NCBI GenBank assembly: GCA_937897645.1
Contig: CALCNV010000047.1
Span: 7,316 to 71,315 of the forward strand
Length of the DNA stretch: 64,000 nucleotides
From: an uncultured Lysobacteraceae bacterium
GTDB lineage: Bacteria > Pseudomonadota > Gammaproteobacteria > Xanthomonadales > Xanthomonadaceae
Reading direction: 5' to 3'
Each line of letters starts with the position of its first letter. The first letter of the stretch is position 1. The translations under genes and the position numbers were made by a program. Under the pieces are notes generated by a model, which was given only the letters and a program-made list of their open reading frames with translations, was not told where the DNA came from and made no database searches. Below, piece after piece: positions 17,911 to 24,862 of the stretch.

Positions 17911-18590
17911 GGCGTGCGGTCACCCGCACGCGTGAACGGCATGCTTTCCGGCGCGACGGCACCGCCGGAAATGATGAAGCTCATGGCTTGGTCCACGGTC
18001 CAGTCGGTGGGTGTCAGCAGTTCCACTGGCACGATTTCCAGGTAGCCGGAGGTCGGGTTGGGGGTGGTGGGCACGTAGACCGCCGCCAGTTCGCGGCCCG
18101 TGCCTTCTTCCTTCATCACCCGGGTGACCAGGCCGACGGATTTCATTTCGCGATGCGGGAAGTCGATCAGCACCACGCGCTGCGTATTGCCGGGTTTGGT
18201 CTGCAGGATGTCCAGCAGTTTGCGCGAGCTGGTGTAGATGATGTTGGCCAGTGGGATGCGCAGCATCAGCTTTTCGAACCAGGCCAGCAGCCGCTGCCCG
18301 ATCACGCGTCGTGCCAGCAAGCCGACCAGAATGATCACTGCCAGCGTGGCGATCATGGACAGCGTGTTCTGCACCCAGGAGTCGTCGATCACGCCCAGCG
18401 TGCGCGGGAAGCGCGCGGTGATCTGCTGGGCGATGAAGTTGATCAACGGCGCGCTGATGCCTGACAGCAGCACGAACACGAATTTCACCACCACCCAGGT
18501 CAACCAGATGGGGAACAGGGTCAGCAGGCCGGTGAGGAACAGCTTCTGCAGGGAGGGGGTGTTTGGCGTCGTTTCGGTATCGGTAGGCAT
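17907..18590 (-). CDS. DUF502 family membrane protein
   Basis: 227 residues. After a short polar N-terminus there is a membrane segment (LFLTGLLTLFPIWLTWVVVKF), a second near residues 75-100 (MIATLAVIILVGLLARRVIG), and then a soluble domain. The GLLTLFPIWLTW and IYTSSRKLLDI motifs are typical of DUF502, a widespread membrane family of unknown role. The gene overlaps the queuosine-precursor transporter by four bases, but I know of no functional link. Confidence 0.88.
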   Translation of the reverse strand: MPTDTETTPNTPSLQKLFLTGLLTLFPIWLTWVVVKFVFVLLSGISAPLINFIAQQITARFPRTLGVIDDSWVQNTLSMIATLAVIILVGLLARRVIGQRLLAWFEKLMLRIPLANIIYTSSRKLLDILQTKPGNTQRVVLIDFPHREMKSVGLVTRVMKEEGTGRELAAVYVPTTPNPTSGYLEIVPVELLTPTDWTVDQAMSFIISGGAVAPESMPFTRAGDRTP

Positions 18591-18639
18591 GGCGCATTGT
18601 AGCGGCGTGCCATGGCATTGGGTCTGCGAAGTGGATGGC

Positions 18640-19092
18640 TCAGCGGGCCTTGGGTTTCAACCTGACGTAAATCTGCTTGCGAATCCGCGCAACCACGTCG
18701 CCCTGCGCGTCGATGACATCCGCCGGGCACCAGTGCAGGTATTTCTCGCCTGATTGGGTGGCAGTGCGGATTGCTTCCAGCAGTTCGTCCGTGACCCGGA
18801 ACTCGGCGTGCACGGTGCCCTTGCCGGGTTTGACGAATTCAATCTCCGCCGCCTTGTCCCACACGATGTAGCCGTTGCCCAGGCACTCCTTCACCAGGAT
18901 CATCCAGAACGGATCGGTCATGGCGAACAGGCTGCCACCGAAATGCGTGCCCACGTAGTTCTTGGTCCACGGACGCATGCGCAGCTCGACGCGGGCATGG
19001 CGCCAGTCGTTGGACATGGCGGTGACATGGATGCCGGTGAACAGGAAAGCAGGGTAGAGGTTGAACAGCCGGCGCAGGTTGGCGGGTTTCAT
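18640..19092 (-). CDS. DUF4442 hotdog-fold protein (thioesterase-like)
   Basis: About 150 residues of the DUF4442 group, a hotdog-fold family related to acyl-CoA thioesterases. The central helix region NYVGTHFGGSLFAMTDPFWM matches the family. No assigned catalytic acid was verified. The ATG at 19092 (MKPANLRRLFNLYP) was chosen because the longer in-frame reading upstream merely translates the palindromic repeat at 19155. The gene is probably monocistronic or co-transcribed with cnoX through that repeat. Confidence 0.8.
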   Translation of the reverse strand: MKPANLRRLFNLYPAFLFTGIHVTAMSNDWRHARVELRMRPWTKNYVGTHFGGSLFAMTDPFWMILVKECLGNGYIVWDKAAEIEFVKPGKGTVHAEFRVTDELLEAIRTATQSGEKYLHWCPADVIDAQGDVVARIRKQIYVRLKPKAR

Positions 19093-19154
19093 TCGGTAAT
19101 GTCGAACCACTGAGTAAAGAGTTGGCCGGCTTGCGGCAGGTAGTGGACGCGTAT

Positions 19155-19219
19155 GTGGGAGGGGCTTCAGCCCCGACGCAGTAAAACCTGAAAAGCGTCG
19201 GGGCTGAAGCCCCTCCCAC
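19155..19219. repeat. Inverted repeat, GTGGGAGGGGCTTCAGCCCC family, copy 1
   Basis: Perfect 25-base arms starting GTGGGAGGGGCTTCAGCCCC, with a 15-base loop. Each arm also contains its own palindrome GGGGCTTCAGCCCC. It ends three bases before the stop codon of cnoX. A second copy is at 51675. Confidence 0.9.
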
Positions 19220-19222
19220 AAG

Positions 19223-20086
19223 TTAGAACAGGATCGAGGACATCTTCCTGCGGTACTGGCCTACCAGGTCTTCGTCTTCCACCACGCGGAAGGCATCGAT
19301 CAACGCCTTCTTCGGCAGGTTGTCCTCGTAAGCGCGATCACGTCGCAGCATCTCCAGGAACTGCTCCAGCGCCGCTTGCGAGTTGCCCGTCATCAACTGC
19401 TGCGCGCCCAGCAGGTAGCGTGCGCGCAGGTCGGCGGGATTGGCGGCAATCGCAGCGTCCAGTACTTCCACGGGCGGCGCATCTTTCACCACGGCCATGA
19501 AGGCCAGTCGCGCATGCGCGCGGATGGCGCGGTCGTCCGTGGACAGGTTGGCGGGAAGTGCGTCGAGCAGGGTTTCGGCTTCGCTGGCTGCGCCGGTTTT
19601 CAGCAGGGCCAAGGCCAGGTCGAGCTTGAGTTCGGGCTTTTCAGGCTCGGTTTCAATCGCTTTGCGCAATGCAATTACTTCGGCGTGCGGGTCCAGCGGG
19701 GCGGGTTCTTCAGCCGCCGCTGTTTCTTCGACGATTTCGCCCGGCTCGATGCCGTGCTGCTTCAGGAATTCACGGAGCTGGCCTTCCGGCACCGCGCCGG
19801 GAAAGCCGTCGACGATCTGGCCGCCCTTGACCAGGAACACGGTAGGCACGGAGCGGATCTGGAATGCGGCGGCAATCTCCTGCTCCTTGTCCACGTCGAC
19901 CTTGGCCAACTGGAAGCTGCCGTTGTACTCGGCGGCCAGCTTTTCCAGGATCGGCCCCAGGGTCTTGCACGGCCCGCACCAGGTCGCCCAGAAGTCAACG
20001 AGTACGGGGATTTGCATGGATTTCTGCAGTACCTCGGCTTCAAAGGTTTCGGTGACGGCGTCGAAAACGTGGGGCAAGTCGGTCAT
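19223..20086 (-). CDS. cnoX: Chaperedoxin CnoX (YbbN-like, thioredoxin + TPR)
   Basis: About 287 residues. An N-terminal thioredoxin domain (residues ~10-110) has the active site WCGPCK and the cis-proline loop SVPTVFLV. It is followed by a helical TPR-like C-terminal region (about 125-285) ending MSSILF. This layout is CnoX/YbbN, which holds oxidised unfolded proteins and passes them to GroEL or DnaK. Unlike E. coli CnoX, which has lost its cysteines, this one keeps both and should be redox-active, as reported for other bacteria. The start is uncertain: MTDLPHVFDAVTETF at 20086 matches the usual family start; in-frame ATGs exist upstream at 20119 and 20170, without clear ribosome sites. Confidence 0.9.
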   Translation of the reverse strand: MTDLPHVFDAVTETFEAEVLQKSMQIPVLVDFWATWCGPCKTLGPILEKLAAEYNGSFQLAKVDVDKEQEIAAAFQIRSVPTVFLVKGGQIVDGFPGAVPEGQLREFLKQHGIEPGEIVEETAAAEEPAPLDPHAEVIALRKAIETEPEKPELKLDLALALLKTGAASEAETLLDALPANLSTDDRAIRAHARLAFMAVVKDAPPVEVLDAAIAANPADLRARYLLGAQQLMTGNSQAALEQFLEMLRRDRAYEDNLPKKALIDAFRVVEDEDLVGQYRRKMSSILF

Positions 20087-20160
20087 GGGGGGCGTCCGGA
20101 AAAAATCTTCGGCAGACATGGTGCCAGCTGGCAGGGGATGCAAGCCAATGTAAAAAGAAC

Positions 20161-20188
20161 TTGACATCACCTGTTGTGCAAGTAAAAT
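20161..20188 (+). promoter_or_regulatory. Strong sigma-70-type promoter of the 20.2-22.3 kb operon
   Basis: Perfect TTGACA at 20161-20166, then a 16-base spacer and TAAAAT (5 of 6) at 20183-20188. It lies 33 bases before the ATG of the first membrane-protein gene, in a local AT-rich patch. It is the cleanest promoter in the window. The downstream TTTAGCGAACATTTAG may be an operator for the XRE protein encoded in the operon, but that is a guess. Confidence 0.7.
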
Positions 20189-20221
20189 TTAGCGAACATT
20201 TAGTCATTCAGAATTTACATC

Positions 20222-20857
20222 ATGAAATCAAATCGCTGGATCATGACTGGCTTGCTGGTGGTAGCGGGGCTGGCGCTTTGGCTGTTGCTTGCAGGACCCT
20301 CCCGAATCCTGGGGGTCGACGCGGGCAATCTGGGTGTCGCCCTGCTGATGACGGTGGCGTGGGTGTCGCTTTACGCCATTTCCCGCATGCCGGTGCAAGG
20401 GCTGGAATCCGCAGCATCGCCGGGTGAGTTGCGGGCCTGGCTGGGGCTCTGCGTCATGCTGGCGGCTACCGGGTATTTCCTGTTCAACGTGCAGGTCTTC
20501 GTGCAGGGGCCGGCCTGGAACAATCCTGATGCCAGCCGCGTAGGTCGCAACCTTGTACTGATGCTGGTGGCCTGGACGGTGCTGTCCAGCGTCATGGCCT
20601 CGCGCTGGAAAGGGCGCGTGCAGGAAGACGAGCGTGACCGCGAAATCGAAAAGCAAGCCAGCGGCTGGGGCCGTGGTGCGCTGGTGTTCTGCATCATCGG
20701 CATCGCGGTGCTGCTGGCGTTCTCGCCTGCGCACAAGCTTGAATGGGCCACGCATTTCATGATCGCCAACCTGCTGGTATTCGCGCTGATGTGGGGATGG
20801 GTGTGCGAGTACGCGGCGACTGCGCTGTTCTACTGGAATCAAAGGAGACAAGGATGA
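20222..20857 (+). CDS. Membrane protein of unknown function, paralogue A (EDERD motif)
   Basis: 211 residues with about five predicted membrane segments: near 7-25, 37-55, 72-93, 110-125 and then two more after residue 150. A cytoplasmic-looking loop around residues 133-148 carries QEDERDREIEKQASGWG, and the protein ends ALFYWNQRRQG. The next gene has the same loop motif and the same kind of tail, so the two look like diverged paralogues. The DERD...I motif recalls small membrane families such as DUF2178 that sit next to XRE regulators, but I cannot confirm membership. It is the first gene of a four-gene operon behind a strong promoter, and its stop overlaps the next start by four bases. No ribosome site stands out. 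Function unknown. Confidence 0.75.
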   Translation: MKSNRWIMTGLLVVAGLALWLLLAGPSRILGVDAGNLGVALLMTVAWVSLYAISRMPVQGLESAASPGELRAWLGLCVMLAATGYFLFNVQVFVQGPAWNNPDASRVGRNLVLMLVAWTVLSSVMASRWKGRVQEDERDREIEKQASGWGRGALVFCIIGIAVLLAFSPAHKLEWATHFMIANLLVFALMWGWVCEYAATALFYWNQRRQG

Positions 20858-21486
20858 AGACTGGACTCAAGCGGAGCATGATGTTTGCATGGGCGACATG
20901 TTCGGTCCTTGCGCTGTTGGGCCTCTACACCATCATTGCGGGAATATCAGGCAACACTGCCACTTTGGTATTCACTGGATTGGTGATGCTTGCAATGGCG
21001 TGCTTATGCTTGTTGTATGAATGGGTTATTCGATCAGGCGATGAAAGTACGCCAATGTCGCGGGCGGAAAAGGCAGCATGGACTGCGCTGAGTCTCTGCA
21101 TCGTTAACTTGTTGATACTAGGGCAGATGGTCGGCGGCATGTTCAGGATCGGACTGGCTGCCTATCTACTCTTGGCTGCCTGTGCCGTAGTGGTGCTTTT
21201 CTACCCCGCGTACCGTAGGCAATGGCTGGAGAAGGACTTGCGCCGTCGAGAGGTGCTTGAGGACGAACGAGACCTGGCCATCCGGAAACAAGGTGAATAC
21301 TGGGCCAAGCGCACATTGGAGTTTGAACTGGTGGCCGTGGCGTTGCTTGTGTTGGTCTACCCTCAAATCCTGAGTGCCTCAAGGAACCCGTTCCAAATCT
21401 GCGGCCTCTTGATGGCGCTGATGCTGAGTGCGAACGCGGCAGGCGAAGCGAGGACGGCGCTGTTGTACTGGCGCGACCGCCAATGA
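20854..21486 (+). CDS. Membrane protein of unknown function, paralogue B (EDERD motif)
   Basis: 210 residues with membrane segments near 10-30, 35-55, 75-95, 97-115 and 155-190. The loop LEDERDLAIRKQGEYWAKR matches EDERDREIEKQ of the preceding protein, and the C-terminus ALLYWRDRQ matches its ALFYWNQRR. The ATG at 20854 has AAAGGAG six bases upstream and overlaps the previous stop as ATGA, which decides the start. Composition is odd: bases 20941-21060 contain 55 G+C out of 120, far below the surrounding genes, suggesting recent acquisition or weak codon adaptation. Function unknown; probably forms a complex with paralogue A. Confidence 0.75.
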   Translation: MKTGLKRSMMFAWATCSVLALLGLYTIIAGISGNTATLVFTGLVMLAMACLCLLYEWVIRSGDESTPMSRAEKAAWTALSLCIVNLLILGQMVGGMFRIGLAAYLLLAACAVVVLFYPAYRRQWLEKDLRRREVLEDERDLAIRKQGEYWAKRTLEFELVAVALLVLVYPQILSASRNPFQICGLLMALMLSANAAGEARTALLYWRDRQ

Positions 21487-21698
21487 CCGGCACGCCGATA
21501 AGCAACGAAATCCGCCGCTGGCGTTTCGAGCGTGGTGAAATGACCCAGGAAGCACTGGCGCAGAAGTGCGGCGTGACCCGCCAGACCATCATCGCGCTGG
21601 AGGCGGGGAAGTACGCGCCGTCCCTGGAACTGGCATTCCGCATCGCCCGCAGCTTCAACGTGGGCATCGACGAGGTATTCAAATGGAAAGTGGAATAA
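21483..21698 (+). CDS. Small XRE-family HTH transcriptional regulator
   Basis: 71 residues, essentially just one Cro/C1-type helix-turn-helix: helix 2-3 are MTQEALAQKCGVTRQTIIAL and the domain ends with PSLELAFRIARSFNVGIDEVF. This is the compact YgzD/YozG-like group that often lies beside membrane-protein genes. There is no ligand or dimerisation domain. The ATG overlaps the preceding stop by four bases, so it is translated with the membrane proteins. It most likely controls its own operon from the promoter at 20161; that is inference from context. Confidence 0.88.
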   Translation: MTGTPISNEIRRWRFERGEMTQEALAQKCGVTRQTIIALEAGKYAPSLELAFRIARSFNVGIDEVFKWKVE

Positions 21699-22288
21699 GC
21701 CGCGCCGTGAAGGTCGCGGCGATCGCCGCCCCGGTGTTGTTCGCAACTGCGGTCTACGCGTTTGGCGCGGCGTTGGAGGGCTTCGTGCAGGCCCAGCATC
21801 CGGTGGCCCTGCTGGGTGCGCGTGGATTCCCACGGGCCCTGGCCTTCAACCTGGTCGCCTTCGTGTTGCCGGGCATGCTCGCGGGCGTGGTGGCGATTGC
21901 ATTGCGTGAACGCCTGCCGCGCGACGCAGGCTGGCCGGTGCGCATCGGCGCGCAGCTCGTGTTCCTGTCGACGTTGGCGTTCATTGCCATGGGCCTGTTG
22001 CCATTGGATCCCAACGACCTGGAAAACAACACCAGCCGCATGCACGGCACGGCGTGGATGCTGTGGAGCGTTGCCTTCATACCCGGCGCATTGCTGCTGG
22101 CGTTCGGATTATGGCGCGACCGATCGTGGTCGCGCTTCGCGCGCACGAGCGCCGCGGGCGCGGTTGGCGTATTCCTTGCGGCCTACTTCCTCACCGGGCT
22201 TATCCCTGCGGGCATCGCGCAGCGGATTGCATTTGGACTGTGGTTTGCATGGCTGGCGTATGCGGGAGTTGTACGCAGTTCGAAGTGA
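21683..22288 (+). CDS. DUF998-like membrane protein
   Basis: 201 residues with about six membrane segments. Landmarks typical of DUF998 are the opening helix (AAIAAPVLFATAVYAFG), a loop ending MGLLPLDPND, and the conserved HGTAWMLW. The ATG at 21683 lies inside the end of the XRE gene, giving a 16-base overlap in a different frame, so it is the fourth translationally linked gene of the operon. Function of the family is unknown. After it come 79 bases without features and then a convergent gene. Confidence 0.78.
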   Translation: MESGISRAVKVAAIAAPVLFATAVYAFGAALEGFVQAQHPVALLGARGFPRALAFNLVAFVLPGMLAGVVAIALRERLPRDAGWPVRIGAQLVFLSTLAFIAMGLLPLDPNDLENNTSRMHGTAWMLWSVAFIPGALLLAFGLWRDRSWSRFARTSAAGAVGVFLAAYFLTGLIPAGIAQRIAFGLWFAWLAYAGVVRSSK

Positions 22289-22367
22289 TGGAGCTGCGGG
22301 CGAACGTTGCGAAAACGGCATGCCGCCGCTTCCGCAAGTTGCATTTTCCTTGTGGCAACCAGGTCTT

Positions 22368-23660
22368 CTATTCGGTGACCGCTTCGCGGTACACCACGCC
22401 GTCCTTCATCACGAAATCCACCTTCATCACGTTGCCGATGTCGGCCACCGGATCACCGGGCAGGGCGATGATGTCGGCGCGCTTGCCGGCTTCGATCACG
22501 CCCTGGTCGTCCACGCCCAGCACGCTGGCTGCGTTGAGGCTGGCGGCCTGCAAGGCAAACGCCGCGGGCATGCCGGCTTCCACCATGTAAATGAATTCGC
22601 GCGCGTTATCGCCGTGCGGGCCGACGCCCATGTCGGTGCCGAAAGCGATCTTCACGCCATTCCTGTAGGCGTTGCCCGCGGTCTGTTGGATCTGGGAACC
22701 GATGCGTATGGCCTTGGGGCGCACGATTTCGGGGAAGTAGCCGTCGATCTTCGCCTTGTCCGCGACGAAGCGACCGGCATAGATGGTGGGCACGTACCAG
22801 GTGCCTTTCTGCTTCATCAACGACATGATTTCGTCGGTCATCTCGGTGCCGTGCTCGATGCTGGTGACGCCGCCCAGCACCGCGCGCTTCATGCCTTCGG
22901 CGCCGTGCGCATGCGCGGCGACCTTGAAGCCGTAATCGTTCGCGGTATCGACGATCGCCTTCACTTCCTCCACCGTGAACTGCGGCGCATTGGCCGACTT
23001 GGCGTAGCTCAGCACCCCGCCGGTGGCGGTGATCTTGATCACGTCGCTGCCGTCCTTGTAGCGCTGGCGCACGGCCTGGCGGGCCTCGTCGACGGAGTTG
23101 ATCACGCCCTCGGTGGGGCCGGGCGTGCCGACCAGATGCTCCAGCTCGCTGTTCAGCCCATTGGTCGGATCGGCGTGGCCACCGGTGGTGGCGATGGACT
23201 TGCCGGCGGCGAAGATGCGCGGGCCTTTCACCGTGCCCGCGTTGATGGCGTCGCGCAGGTGCGGGCTGATTTCCCCGCCCAGGTCGCGCACCGACGTGAA
23301 GCCGGCCATCAGGGTCTTGTCCGCATAACCCACCGAGCGGTAGGCAAAGTCGACGTCGTCCAGGCGGAAGCCCTCGCTGTAGCTCTGCGGGCTGGACTGC
23401 TGGCCCAGGTGCACATGCAGGTCGGTCCAGCCGGGCAGGCAGGTGCGCCCGGCCAGGACGATGGACCGGGTGCCATCGGCCATCTTGGCACGCCCGGGCA
23501 ACACGGACTCGATCTTGCCGTCGCGCACGACGATGGTGTGTTCGCCCAGCATCTTTCCGCTGCGTGCATCGAACAGGCGCTCGCAATGCAGGGCTATCGG
23601 TTCGGCGGCGAGGGCGGCAGGGCTGGCCAGGGCTAACAGCAGGACGGGCAACAAACGCAT
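22368..23660 (-). CDS. Secreted amidohydrolase family protein (imidazolonepropionase-like)
   Basis: 430 residues with a Sec signal peptide (LLPVLLLALASPAALAAEP). The body is a metal-dependent TIM-barrel amidohydrolase: metal motif DLHVHLG near residue 80, the region FKVAAHAHGAEGMKRAV with its histidines, SIEHGTEM, and FGTDMGVGPHG with the terminal catalytic aspartate. All metal-binding positions of the superfamily appear present. Proteins of this set act as periplasmic Xaa-Pro-dipeptidase- or imidazolonepropionase-related hydrolases with varied substrates; the substrate here is unknown. It is convergent with the 20.2-22.3 kb operon and probably monocistronic. Confidence 0.9.
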   Translation of the reverse strand: MRLLPVLLLALASPAALAAEPIALHCERLFDARSGKMLGEHTIVVRDGKIESVLPGRAKMADGTRSIVLAGRTCLPGWTDLHVHLGQQSSPQSYSEGFRLDDVDFAYRSVGYADKTLMAGFTSVRDLGGEISPHLRDAINAGTVKGPRIFAAGKSIATTGGHADPTNGLNSELEHLVGTPGPTEGVINSVDEARQAVRQRYKDGSDVIKITATGGVLSYAKSANAPQFTVEEVKAIVDTANDYGFKVAAHAHGAEGMKRAVLGGVTSIEHGTEMTDEIMSLMKQKGTWYVPTIYAGRFVADKAKIDGYFPEIVRPKAIRIGSQIQQTAGNAYRNGVKIAFGTDMGVGPHGDNAREFIYMVEAGMPAAFALQAASLNAASVLGVDDQGVIEAGKRADIIALPGDPVADIGNVMKVDFVMKDGVVYREAVTE

Positions 23661-23744
23661 CGCGGGCTCCTTGGGAATAAGGTAAGTCTTGGGTGGTGCC
23701 TTGAGCAGGAATGAAGCGGTAACCGGAAAGCCAGAACCACGGCG

Positions 23745-24830
23745 TCAGAGGATACGCACCGCTACCTCACGCCCAAGCAGGCAGCAGGCGAGCACCTCGA
23801 AGCGATGGCCACTGCTGCCGATGAATTCCTGGAACGCACGCAATTCGTGCTGTTCGTAGCCCGGATAACCCAGCAGGTCGTCGAGCACGATCACCGTGCC
23901 GGATCGGATCCGGGGGGCGGCGGCTTCCAGCACGGTCGCGGTGGAGCTGTACAGGTCGCAATCGATGTGCAGGAAGCCGATGCCGTCGGGATTTGCGTCC
24001 AGGAACGGCGCCAAGGTGTCGGAGAACCAGCCGCGGTGCAATTGCACGTTAGCGGGTACGTCCTGGGGCAGCAGGCCGGCGGTACTGTAGGCCCCGGCGG
24101 GTTCGTTGTCCTTCCATGCCTCGGGAAGGCCCTCGAAGCTGTCGAAGCCGTGCACGGTGCCTGCCGTGGCCGCAGCGATTATCCGCAACGAGCGCCCGAA
24201 GTAGACGCCGCATTCCAGCGCCAGGCCACCGCCATCCCAGGCCTTGAGCGCGCATTCCAGTACATCCGCAGGCAAGCCGTGGATGCGATTGGCGCCCGCA
24301 TGGGTCAAGGCCCATTGCAGGCTCTCCCATTGGGCGCGGAGCAGGGGATCTTCCCAAGGTGGTGATCCCGCATCACGTGCGCCACTGGCGACGCGTTCGA
24401 TCGCCTGCAGGTAGGCCGCGAGAATCGGGTTGTCCGACTGCATCGACAGCATGCGGGTCGCCGTCGCAGGGTCTTCCGGCAGTTTCCCCAGTGCCGCATG
24501 CAGCAGCAATTCGGGCGAGCGTGGATGCAGCGAACGGGCATGGGCCAGTGCGGCATCCTCGTGTCCGCGCAGTCCGAGCATCGAGGCCGCACGCACCAGC
24601 GACACGTGCTTGGCGGGGTCGCCGGGCTCGAGTCCCACGGCTTCATCGAAGGAGGCAAGGGCGGCGGCATAGTGTCCTGCCTGCCACTGGCCACGGGCCA
24701 ATGCCAGCGCCGAAGCCCCGGATCGGAGCGCCGAATGTTGGCTGTAGAGCCTCGCCAGGTGGTCCTGGCGGGCGCGTTGCAGGTGTTCCGGAGCTAGCGT
24801 CACGTGTTGGGTTCTGTTTGCCGAGGCCAT
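23745..24830 (-). CDS. TPR-containing TylF-like SAM methyltransferase
   Basis: About 361 residues. The first ~140 look like TPR helices (ALARGQWQAGHYAAALASFD). The C-terminal ~200 are a class I SAM methyltransferase of the macrocin O-methyltransferase (TylF) type: binding loop LECGVYFGRSLRIIAAAT, HGFDSFEGLPEAW, the metal-binding GFLHIDCDLYSSTATVLEAA and IVLDDLLGY. TylF-type enzymes methylate sugar hydroxyls in natural products or surface glycans. The gene is alone and divergent from leuS by only ~30 bases. The start is unclear: ATG 24830 leaves room for divergent transcription; an upstream ATG at 24857 would nearly touch leuS. No ribosome site decides it. Confidence 0.87.
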   Translation of the reverse strand: MASANRTQHVTLAPEHLQRARQDHLARLYSQHSALRSGASALALARGQWQAGHYAAALASFDEAVGLEPGDPAKHVSLVRAASMLGLRGHEDAALAHARSLHPRSPELLLHAALGKLPEDPATATRMLSMQSDNPILAAYLQAIERVASGARDAGSPPWEDPLLRAQWESLQWALTHAGANRIHGLPADVLECALKAWDGGGLALECGVYFGRSLRIIAAATAGTVHGFDSFEGLPEAWKDNEPAGAYSTAGLLPQDVPANVQLHRGWFSDTLAPFLDANPDGIGFLHIDCDLYSSTATVLEAAAPRIRSGTVIVLDDLLGYPGYEQHELRAFQEFIGSSGHRFEVLACCLLGREVAVRIL

Positions 24831-24862
24831 CCGGTCGGTTAATCTAGCAGATTGCATTCACA

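Noticed and set aside
19093..19221. N-terminal extension of the DUF4442 gene
   Set aside because: The extra residues translate the GGGGCTTCAGCCCC repeat; the internal ATG 19092 fits the family.
21762..23636. Plus-strand open frame spanning the DUF998 end and opposite the amidohydrolase
   Set aside because: It crosses two convincing genes in another frame and on another strand; no domain seen.
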